Positions 15,143-23,069 of a stretch of DNA of 35,112 bases are shown piece after piece. Under the pieces are notes generated by a model, which was not told where the DNA came from, ran no database searches, and was given only the letters and a program-made list of their open reading frames with translations. The translations under genes and the position numbers were made by a program. Position 1 is the stretch's first letter; each line of letters begins with the position of its first letter. The DNA comes from Bryobacterales bacterium (GTDB lineage Bacteria > Acidobacteriota > Terriglobia > Bryobacterales > Bryobacteraceae), in NCBI GenBank assembly GCA_003169195.1, contig PMQB01000201.1, forward strand, positions 1 through 35,112, in the 5' to 3' direction.

Positions 15143-18097
15143 ATGCTGGCGTGTCTTCCGGTGTTTGCCCAGCAGTCAAGCCCAACGCTTTTGCAGGAAG
15201 CTTTGAAATACGAAGGCCGCACGGTGGTGAGCTTGGAATTCGAACCTGAGGACCAACCGCTGGCCAAGGCGGATCTTACGAAACGAGTTCCGCTGCATGT
15301 AGGCGAGCCGTTTCACGAACAGTATCTGCGAGCAGCATTGCAGAATCTTTATTCCTCTGGCCGTTATGCGGATTTGGCGGTGGATGCACGCGACGAAGGT
15401 GCCGGGGTGGCGTTGCGTTTCGTTACCCAGCGCGCGTACTTTGTGGGGAGAATTGAGGTTCTGGGCGTGAAACAGCCGCCGAATGAAGGTCAGTTGTTGA
15501 GTGCTGCTAAATTGCGAACCGGCACTCTTTACTCTGCTGCCGACCAGAACCAAGCGATTGAATCGCTGCAGATCCTTTTGCGGCAAAACGGTTTCTACGA
15601 CGCCGACGTAAAGGCCGAGGTTGAATACGAACCGGAATGGGAAGAAGCGCACGTTAGCTTCAACATAGAGCCGGGGCAGCGCGCGCGTTTGGAAATGCCG
15701 GCCATTAGCGGCAATACAAGTAGATCAAACGCCAGTATCGTGCGCGCCACGCATTGGAAGCGGCTTTATGGTTTTTTGGGCTTGGGTTGGCAGCCGGTTA
15801 CGAGTGCGCGCGTCATTACAGGTTTGGATAATGTCCGCCGCTACTATGAGAAGCGTAATTTGTTGCAATCGAAGGTAACGCTGAGCCGCTTAGACTATCA
15901 CGAGGACTCCAACACCGTTGAGCCTTACATCGATATCAAAGAAGGCCCGCGCGTGGCTGTCGTCGTACAAGGCGCTCATATTGCCCAAGCCAAGCTGATT
16001 GAGCTGGTTCCGATGTTTCAAGAGCACTCTATTGATTCGGACTTGGTGACCGAGGGCGATCACAATATTGAGCAGTATCTGGAATCGCAGGGTTACTTTG
16101 AAGCGGAAGTCTCGCACTCCATCACCGATGGAAAAGACGCTAGCGAACGAATTGTGACGTATATAGTGGAACGCGGCAGCCGGCACAAACTGGTTTACCT
16201 GGGAGTTACGGGCAACCATTATTTCCCGGATGAAATGATTCGCGAACGTCTGCAGATTGAACCGGCCCGATTGCCGCGCTATCCGTATGGCCGATTTAAC
16301 GAATCGTATTTGCGACAGGATGTGCAGGCGATTCAAAGCCTATATGTCTCAAACGGTTTTCGCGATGTGAAAGTCACTTCGCGGGTAGAGGACGATTATC
16401 ACGGTGGCTCGAACCATCTGGCCGTGTACATCGAAATCGTAGAGGGGCGGCAATGGTTTGTGAGCGATTTGAAGTTGGAAGGCGCGGTGGAAACTGACCG
16501 GAAAACAGTGGAAGACCTGCTTGCTTCGTCAAAGAATCAGGTCTACAGCGATGCGAGCGTTTCGCTTGATCGTGAAAATGTTTTGAATTACTACTATGGC
16601 CACGGCTATCTGAATGCGGCTTTCGATTACTATCCCACGCCATCTCCCGAATCGTCACGCGTAGACCTTCGATACGTAGTGAAGCCAGGTCCGCAGACCT
16701 TTGTGCGGAATGTTTTGGTGACCGGATTGGATACAACGAATCCGAAGCTGGTGTTCGAACGGATGGAATTGAAGAGCGGCGAAGCGCTTTCTTTAGCGAA
16801 GGAAATTGATAGTCAGCGGCGGCTGTATGACCTCGGCATTTTTTCGCACGTGACCACGGCCGTGCAGAATCCGACGGGCGATGAAGAAGATAAATATGTT
16901 CTTTTCGACGTGGACGAAGCGCGCCATTATTCGTTTACATTTGGATTTGGCGCGCAGATCGCGCGGATTGGCGGTGGCATTACGAGCCTGGACAATCCCG
17001 CTGGCAGTACGGGCTTTACGCCGCGCGTGGCCGTGGGCCTCAGCCGTAACAATCTTTTCGGTTTAGGACAGACGCTGGGCCTACAAACGGCCGCCTCTAC
17101 CATTGAGCAACGCGCTGCTCTGACCTACTTCATTCCGCATTTCATTTCGAACGATAAATTGAGCTTGACGACATCGGTTCTGATTGAGAACTCCAATGAC
17201 ATTCGCACTTATACGGAACATCGGCGTGAAGGATCAATTCAGCTTTCGCAGCGGCTTTCGCGTGCGTATACCTTTCAATACAGAATTGCTTATCGGAATA
17301 TCACGCTCTCAAATCTGAAAATCGATCCGAATGTGGTGCCAGTGTTGGCGCAACCAGAAACGGCCGGCGTGGCTAATTTTACGATCATCCAGGATAAGCG
17401 TGATAACCCGACCGATGCGCATCATGGCGTCTACACAACTCTTGATCTTAGTTATGCCCCCGGCTTTTTGGGCACGCAAACCCACTTCGCCCGGGGTTTG
17501 TTTCGCAATTCGACGTATCACTTGTTCGGTCGCGATTTGGTCTTCGCCCGCAGCACGCAATTCGGGCTAATTCAGCGGACTGGAGGCAAAAATGATTCTG
17601 CTATCAACGATAGCAACCCTATTCCACTGGCTGAGCGCATCTATTCGGGCGGTTCTACTTCGCTGCGTGAATTCCCGGATTTCCAGGCTGGACCACGAGA
17701 TCTGACAACAGGGTTTCCGATTGGCGGTAACGCGCTTTTTGCGAATACATTTGAGCTGCGATTCCCTTTGCTTGGTGACAACTTGGGAGGCGTATTGTTT
17801 CACGACGCAGGGAACGTTTACAGTTCGATTCAAGATTTCAGCCTGCGCTTTCGGCAACATAACTTGCAGGATTTTAACTATACCGTGCAATCGGTCGGAT
17901 TTGGGTTCCGTTACCGGTCGCCGATTGGTCCCATTGGGTTGGATTTTTCCTTCAGTCCTGACGCGCCGCGCTTTTATGGGTTGAAGGGTACTGAGCAGCA
18001 ACTGTTGGATTGCCCGACATCAAAGATCTGCTTGCCCTCGGTGACGCAGAAAGTCAATGCCTTCCAATTTCACTTCTCGCTGGGGCAGGCGTTCTAA
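15143..18097 (+). CDS. Omp85/BamA-TamA-like outer membrane assembly protein with about seven POTRA repeats
   Basis: 984 aa from ATG 15143. The ORF runs back to 14855 only because it is open antisense to the ThiF-like gene. A CTG at 15119 would give a more basic signal peptide ([17 protein letters not shown]) and is a real alternative. Residues about 25-590 contain seven consecutive POTRA-like units, each of about 75-90 aa and ending near motifs such as NLYSSGRYADLAV, LRQNGFYDADV, ESQGYFEAEV, YVSNGFRDVKV, YYGHGYLNAAF and LYDLGIFSHVT. A 16-strand Bac_surface_Ag barrel follows (about 594-984), ending in the outer-membrane C-terminal Phe (FHFSLGQAF). The barrel's usual VRGF/Y loop-6 motif reads LREF. 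The stop overlaps the next start (TAATG). Confidence 0.92.
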   Translation: MLACLPVFAQQSSPTLLQEALKYEGRTVVSLEFEPEDQPLAKADLTKRVPLHVGEPFHEQYLRAALQNLYSSGRYADLAVDARDEGAGVALRFVTQRAYFVGRIEVLGVKQPPNEGQLLSAAKLRTGTLYSAADQNQAIESLQILLRQNGFYDADVKAEVEYEPEWEEAHVSFNIEPGQRARLEMPAISGNTSRSNASIVRATHWKRLYGFLGLGWQPVTSARVITGLDNVRRYYEKRNLLQSKVTLSRLDYHEDSNTVEPYIDIKEGPRVAVVVQGAHIAQAKLIELVPMFQEHSIDSDLVTEGDHNIEQYLESQGYFEAEVSHSITDGKDASERIVTYIVERGSRHKLVYLGVTGNHYFPDEMIRERLQIEPARLPRYPYGRFNESYLRQDVQAIQSLYVSNGFRDVKVTSRVEDDYHGGSNHLAVYIEIVEGRQWFVSDLKLEGAVETDRKTVEDLLASSKNQVYSDASVSLDRENVLNYYYGHGYLNAAFDYYPTPSPESSRVDLRYVVKPGPQTFVRNVLVTGLDTTNPKLVFERMELKSGEALSLAKEIDSQRRLYDLGIFSHVTTAVQNPTGDEEDKYVLFDVDEARHYSFTFGFGAQIARIGGGITSLDNPAGSTGFTPRVAVGLSRNNLFGLGQTLGLQTAASTIEQRAALTYFIPHFISNDKLSLTTSVLIENSNDIRTYTEHRREGSIQLSQRLSRAYTFQYRIAYRNITLSNLKIDPNVVPVLAQPETAGVANFTIIQDKRDNPTDAHHGVYTTLDLSYAPGFLGTQTHFARGLFRNSTYHLFGRDLVFARSTQFGLIQRTGGKNDSAINDSNPIPLAERIYSGGSTSLREFPDFQAGPRDLTTGFPIGGNALFANTFELRFPLLGDNLGGVLFHDAGNVYSSIQDFSLRFRQHNLQDFNYTVQSVGFGFRYRSPIGPIGLDFSFSPDAPRFYGLKGTEQQLLDCPTSKICLPSVTQKVNAFQFHFSLGQAF

Positions 18098-18732
18098 TGA
18101 GGCTGTCCTGGCTCTTTATCTGTTTGGCGGTTTTGTTCAAGGGTGAGGTCATCGACCGTTTGGCTATTGCCGTAGGCAACCAGGTGATTACGGAACTGCA
18201 ACTTGATGAGGAGTTGCGGGTGACTGCCATGCTGAACCACAAGCCGGTGGTGCGGAGCCTGGAGGAACGGCGTGAGGCGGCGGACCGGCTGGTGGAGCAA
18301 TTGCTGATTAAGCTGGAAATGCAATTGAGCCGCTATGCTCTGCCGGATGCGAGCGAGGTGGACAGATACTACCAGCAGATTGAAGAAGCGAGCGGCGGTG
18401 CGGCAGAACTCAGTAAAACGCTGAGCAGCTTCCATCTCACCGCGGCGGTTTTGCGCAGCCATCTGGAACTGCAACTGACGGAATTGCAATTTATTGGGGT
18501 TCGCTTCCGCCCGGATGTGAACGTTTCGGATGGAGATGTGGAGGCGGCTTATCAACGCCAGGTGGAGGCGTGGCGAAAATCTCATACCGGGCAGCCGCCT
18601 ACCTTTGAGGCCTCTCGTGAACCGCTGCGCGCGATGCTAGTGGAAGAGCGGACGGATGCCGCGCTCAATACCTGGTTGGGCGAGAGCCGGAAGCGCGTGG
18701 CTTTGATCTATTTCGATAAAGGGCTGGAATAG
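18097..18732 (+). CDS. SurA-N-like periplasmic chaperone without PPIase domain
   Basis: 211 aa. The start is ATG 18097, overlapping the Omp85 stop by one base (TAATG), rather than the track's 18010. A short signal peptide (MRLSWLFICLAVLF) is followed by VIDRLAIAVGNQVITELQLD, the characteristic opening of SurA/PpiD N-terminal chaperone domains, and a helical body with an ELQFIGVRF-type segment. No parvulin domain is present; the protein ends after a C-terminal helix typical of the folded SurA core. Between an Omp85 protein and TamB, it probably holds unfolded outer-membrane proteins and delivers them to the Omp85 machine. The chaperone role is inferred from family and context. Confidence 0.8.
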   Translation: MRLSWLFICLAVLFKGEVIDRLAIAVGNQVITELQLDEELRVTAMLNHKPVVRSLEERREAADRLVEQLLIKLEMQLSRYALPDASEVDRYYQQIEEASGGAAELSKTLSSFHLTAAVLRSHLELQLTELQFIGVRFRPDVNVSDGDVEAAYQRQVEAWRKSHTGQPPTFEASREPLRAMLVEERTDAALNTWLGESRKRVALIYFDKGLE

Positions 18733-18734
18733 AC

Positions 18735-21700
18735 ATGAAAAGTAGACGCAAAACAATTTGGAAAATTGCCGGCATTACGGTGGGCGTTTTGTGTCTATTG
18801 GCCGCGGCGTTTCTTGTTGTTCTGCAGTCCTCGTGGTTTCGTAATGAAGTGCGTAAACGCATTGTGACGCAGGTGGAAACGGCTACGGGCGGCAAGGTGG
18901 AGATTGGCGCATTCGATTACGATTGGCGGAAGCTCACGGCCGATTTACAAGGCTTTGTGATTCATGGCACGGAATCTCCGCCGGCGGCGCCGCTGCTACG
19001 GGTGGAGCGATTGCTGATTACGGTGAGGGTCTTCTCGATTCTAAAGCGCACGGCCGACTTTTCTTCCATCATTTTGACTCGTCCACAAGTCAATCTGATT
19101 GTGGCGGCCGATGGATCAACAAATCTTCCTACGCCGCCGCTGACACGGAAGAAAAATCCCAATCCGATTGAGGAATTGTTCGCGCTGAAGCTGAATCACT
19201 TCATCATTACCGATGGGTTGGTGGTGGTGAATGATCAACGGATTCCGGTGAATGTGCGCGGCGAAGGCGTGGCGATGGTGGCCAGCTATTTCAAAGCGGG
19301 TCCTAGCTACGGTGTGTCGATGTTTTCGCGCCAAGTTGACTTAGGCTTCGGCGATATGCTGCGCGGTCCTTTGCAACTCAATGTCCAAGCTTCGCTCGGC
19401 CAGGATCGTATTTTGATTCGCAATGTGGCGTTCACTGGCGCTGATTCTCGATTGCTTGGGAGTGGCATACTCGAACATTTCGCGCATCCGCGGGTTGATT
19501 TTCAAGTTGATGCCGCTTCAGCCACGAAAGAAATACTGCCTGTTGTTAGGGTGACAAACATACGAGGAGGCAAGCTGGCGGTGCATGGCGCTGGTCACTA
19601 CGATGAGAGCGCTGGCTGGTCTTTTAGCGGCAAAGCCGAGGCGCAACAAGCTGCCTTTGAATCACAAGCGGTGACGTTGAAGAATATTAACGCTGCGGCG
19701 GACGTGGACGCCAAACGAAGCGGCGTGGTTTTGCATCGCGTTGTTGCCACTACCCGCGGCGCTAAATTTACGGGCGAAGCTGCGATCAAGAATTACCGCA
19801 ACTTGTCTTTCGATGGGAATCTCAATGGTCTTACGCTCAACGAGGCAGCATCGTTCTTTACGAACAAGCCTCTGCCTTGGCAAGGAGCCGCAAGCGGCCG
19901 CGTACATGGCTCCGGCGTTCTTGGTGCACGGGCCAATGATTTTGCAGTGCAGGCCAATCTGTCTATTGTGTCCTCGCCTACGGGCATTCCTGTTTCCGGA
20001 GTAGTTGATCTGAGTTATCTGCAAAAAACGAATTCACTCGATTTTGGTCAATCACATCTTAACTTTCCTCACTCGTCTCTTTCGTTTGCGGGCTCGCTGA
20101 GCGGGCAGAATCAGGTGACGGTGGACAGTAGCGATTTGAATGACTTGCAACCGATTGTGAGTCTGCTAAACCTAACCATGCCCAGCGACGCGTGGCCAGT
20201 GTTGTTGCAGAATGGCAGCGCGCATTTTGATGGCACGGTTAGCAATTTGTTAAGCAGTCCTACATTCGATGGCCAAGCTGCTGCTACGGCCGTGCGCGTA
20301 GAAGGACAGGTAATTGACCGACTTACGGCGAAGTTTAACGCCAGCGGCAATGGAATTGATTTTGCGTCACTCGATTTGCGGCAAAACGACACACGGCTAA
20401 ATGGCACAGGCCTGATTGGGTTTACGAATTGGAAGGTGCAGCCGGATTCGCCGCTACGCGCCGCTGTGGCTATTCATGGGGTTGACGTGGGTAAACTGGC
20501 GGCACAAATTCCGAAAATTGAGCTGCCGATTATTCATGGCATTGCCTCCGGCTCGTTGCAGTTACGCGGTACTTTCAGCCAGCCGGAAGGAAGAGCGCAC
20601 ATTGCCAGCGATAGTTTGGACGCATATGGTGAGCGCCTGAACCAAGCCCAATTCGACGCTGACCTAACGGGAGACCATTTGCATGTTTCCAATGGACGTG
20701 TAGTATCGGGCGCGGCTGTGCTCGGTTTTTCAGGCGACTATGAACATCGGTCGGGGACGTGGAGTAGCGGGCAAGCGCGTGTGAAGGTGGACAGCAATGG
20801 GTTTCCTCTTGCGAGCCTTTCGCCGGTACGTAAGTTCGAGCCGGCTTTAAATGCGCAGGCTGAGGTTCACTTTGAAGGCGCCGCAACGGTTGCGCCAGGA
20901 AAGTTTGAACCTACGGGCGCTACCGGCACGATTGAGCTGTCGAATGTTACGTGGAACAAAGTGCCTTACGGGAGCTTGACGTTGCAGAGCGAAACACACG
21001 GGCAATCGGTGGAGGCGGTGATCAGTGGGGATTTGCGCAAGAATCCGCTGCACGGAACGGGCACTCTGGACTTAGGGCCCGGCAATCGAACGCGCGTCGA
21101 AATTAATTTGGGCCGTGTCACGTTGACCTCGCTCTATTCGCTTACCGGAGCAGAGAAGCCGCCACTCTTCGATGGGTTTATGGCCGCGCAAGTGCGCATA
21201 GACGGGCTGTTACAAGATCCTTCGCAGATGCGCGTTTCGTTCCGGTCAGATCAATTGCAGCTTTCGTCGCAATTGAATCAGAATCTGCTTGAGAAATCGA
21301 AAGGCCCTGTCGTTTCGCTGCATAACTCGGGCCCGCTGCTGATTGATTTCTTCAAAGGCGTGGCCACGGTGCGTAGTCTTCGTATCGAAGGCGATCAAAC
21401 CAGCTTAGCCATAACAGGCACAATTCCTTACAACGAACGCAAAGCTATGGATTTACAAGTGGCCGGCTCAGTCAATTTGCAGGCCTATCATTTGTTTGAT
21501 CCCAATGTGGAATCGTCGGGCATTTCTATAATTTCGGCTGCTGTGGGTGGAACTTTGCACGACCCCACAGTGAATGGGACGCTCGAAATCAAAGACGGCA
21601 CCTTCTTTCCGGAGAACATACCGAACGGACTGAGCGCGGTGAACGGCACTTTGAGTTTTACGCGCAATCGAGCCACGCTTCAGAAAATGACGGCCAAATC

Positions 21701-22739
21701 GGGTGGCGGCGAACTGGCGTTGGGCGGATTTCTGAGCTTCGGCGGTGGTGGACCACTTGTCTATCACCTGGAAGGCTCGGCCGACAACGTGCGCGTTCGC
21801 TACGCGGGCAGCATCAGCGTGACGGCCAGTTCAAAACTGCGCCTCAGCGGCAGTAGTACGAACAGCTTGCTGTCTGGGACGCTCACGATATCGCGAGTCG
21901 TTTTCAATGCAAACACCGATGTGGGAAATATTCTGGCTGGCTTAAGCGCCGCCAACGCCGCGCCTGGGAATGAAAACGAATTTCTGAGCGGGCTGCATTT
22001 GGATGTTGTCATCGAAAGCGCGCCGAATCTGCAGTTGAGTACGTCGCTGAGTCGCGATGTGGAAGCGGAGATCAATCTAAACCTGCGAGGCACGCCGGAA
22101 CACCCGGTATTGTTGGGTAATCTAGCAGCAAACCAGGGCGACATTCAAGCATTCGGCACTCGCTATAGTATTAACCGCGGCGAAATCTCCTTTGCTAATC
22201 CCGTTAAGGTTGAGCCTGCGCTGGATCTCGATCTGGAGACGCGCGCGCGCGGCGTTACCGTGGATATCACAATTTCCGGTACGTTCAGCAAACTGAATAT
22301 TGCTTATCGATCCGACCCGCCCTTGCAGCCGCGCGAGATTATCGCTTTGCTGGCCGTTGGCCGGGCACCCGAATCGATTGATGCCACCCGCAATCTTCGG
22401 ACGAACGATACCAGTACTTTGCAGTCGGGTGCGAACTCACTGCTTGGTGCGGCAGTAACATCTCCCGTGACGAATCGCTTGTCGAAACTGTTTGGCATTT
22501 CGAATATCCGGATTGATCCATTGGTCCAAGGTATTACGAACACACCGCAGACCCGTGTCACACTGGAACAGCAGATCTCGCGCGACATCACCATTACCTA
22601 CATCACCAATTTGTCGCAAACCTCGGAGCAGATTTTCCGTTTCGAATGGGCGTTCAGCCGGCAGTTTTCGGTGGTGGCACTACGTGATGACAACGGCGAA
22701 TTCGGTATCGATTTCCAATACAAGAAGCAGTTTAAGTAG
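18735..22739 (+). CDS. tamB: TamB/AsmA-like translocation and assembly module protein
   Basis: 1334 aa, near the length of proteobacterial TamB. A single N-terminal anchor (about 8-30, IAGITVGVLCLLAAAFLVVL) is followed by an AsmA-like opening (VEIGAFDYDWRKLTADLQGF), a long series of beta-strand repeats forming the predicted hydrophobic groove (about 150-1050), and the conserved TamB C-terminus (DLDLETRARGVTVDITISGT, LQPREIIALLAVGR). It ends in barrel-interacting strands (RFEWAFSRQFSVVALRDDNG). It spans the periplasm from the inner membrane toward an Omp85 partner, in autotransporter assembly or phospholipid transport. It begins 2 nt after the SurA-like stop, in the same operon as the Omp85 protein. 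Confidence 0.93.
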   Translation: MKSRRKTIWKIAGITVGVLCLLAAAFLVVLQSSWFRNEVRKRIVTQVETATGGKVEIGAFDYDWRKLTADLQGFVIHGTESPPAAPLLRVERLLITVRVFSILKRTADFSSIILTRPQVNLIVAADGSTNLPTPPLTRKKNPNPIEELFALKLNHFIITDGLVVVNDQRIPVNVRGEGVAMVASYFKAGPSYGVSMFSRQVDLGFGDMLRGPLQLNVQASLGQDRILIRNVAFTGADSRLLGSGILEHFAHPRVDFQVDAASATKEILPVVRVTNIRGGKLAVHGAGHYDESAGWSFSGKAEAQQAAFESQAVTLKNINAAADVDAKRSGVVLHRVVATTRGAKFTGEAAIKNYRNLSFDGNLNGLTLNEAASFFTNKPLPWQGAASGRVHGSGVLGARANDFAVQANLSIVSSPTGIPVSGVVDLSYLQKTNSLDFGQSHLNFPHSSLSFAGSLSGQNQVTVDSSDLNDLQPIVSLLNLTMPSDAWPVLLQNGSAHFDGTVSNLLSSPTFDGQAAATAVRVEGQVIDRLTAKFNASGNGIDFASLDLRQNDTRLNGTGLIGFTNWKVQPDSPLRAAVAIHGVDVGKLAAQIPKIELPIIHGIASGSLQLRGTFSQPEGRAHIASDSLDAYGERLNQAQFDADLTGDHLHVSNGRVVSGAAVLGFSGDYEHRSGTWSSGQARVKVDSNGFPLASLSPVRKFEPALNAQAEVHFEGAATVAPGKFEPTGATGTIELSNVTWNKVPYGSLTLQSETHGQSVEAVISGDLRKNPLHGTGTLDLGPGNRTRVEINLGRVTLTSLYSLTGAEKPPLFDGFMAAQVRIDGLLQDPSQMRVSFRSDQLQLSSQLNQNLLEKSKGPVVSLHNSGPLLIDFFKGVATVRSLRIEGDQTSLAITGTIPYNERKAMDLQVAGSVNLQAYHLFDPNVESSGISIISAAVGGTLHDPTVNGTLEIKDGTFFPENIPNGLSAVNGTLSFTRNRATLQKMTAKSGGGELALGGFLSFGGGGPLVYHLEGSADNVRVRYAGSISVTASSKLRLSGSSTNSLLSGTLTISRVVFNANTDVGNILAGLSAANAAPGNENEFLSGLHLDVVIESAPNLQLSTSLSRDVEAEINLNLRGTPEHPVLLGNLAANQGDIQAFGTRYSINRGEISFANPVKVEPALDLDLETRARGVTVDITISGTFSKLNIAYRSDPPLQPREIIALLAVGRAPESIDATRNLRTNDTSTLQSGANSLLGAAVTSPVTNRLSKLFGISNIRIDPLVQGITNTPQTRVTLEQQISRDITITYITNLSQTSEQIFRFEWAFSRQFSVVALRDDNGEFGIDFQYKKQFK

Positions 22740-22745
22740 GCACCT

Positions 22746-23045
22746 ATGCGTCTCCGCGCCGAGAAGAACAAACTCAAAATCGAGCACAGTATTATTGACG
22801 GGCTGCGGCCTGTACTAGAGCGCCTGCTGCGCGATAACGAGGAGATCCGCAGCATCATTCCGGGTGTGATTCGCCAAGTGCGCGACGCCAAAGGCCTTCC
22901 TGCGATTCGCATTACAGTGCCAACGACTAATGGCTGGAAAGGGATTGCGCTAAGCGCGGGTGCCCGCCAAGAACTTTTTATCAGCACTGCGGCCGGCAAA
23001 GACGAACTGGCCGCCATGATCAAAGCCGCCTTGGATAATGGTTAG
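22746..23045 (+). CDS. Small conserved protein, DUF2103-like
   Basis: 99 aa, starting 6 nt after tamB. The pattern KLKIEHSIIDGLRPVLERLL, then IIPGVIRQVR, then ITVPTTNGWKGIALSAGARQELFI resembles the DUF2103 family of small cytoplasmic proteins. I see no cysteine or histidine cluster, so metal binding, sometimes proposed for that family, is not evident here. Spacing indicates the same transcript as tamB. Its stop codon lies within the sequence ATGGTTAG, which may start the next gene. The function is unknown. Confidence 0.7.
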   Translation: MRLRAEKNKLKIEHSIIDGLRPVLERLLRDNEEIRSIIPGVIRQVRDAKGLPAIRITVPTTNGWKGIALSAGARQELFISTAAGKDELAAMIKAALDNG

Positions 23046-23069
23046 ATTACGCGTAATTTTGCCATCACG

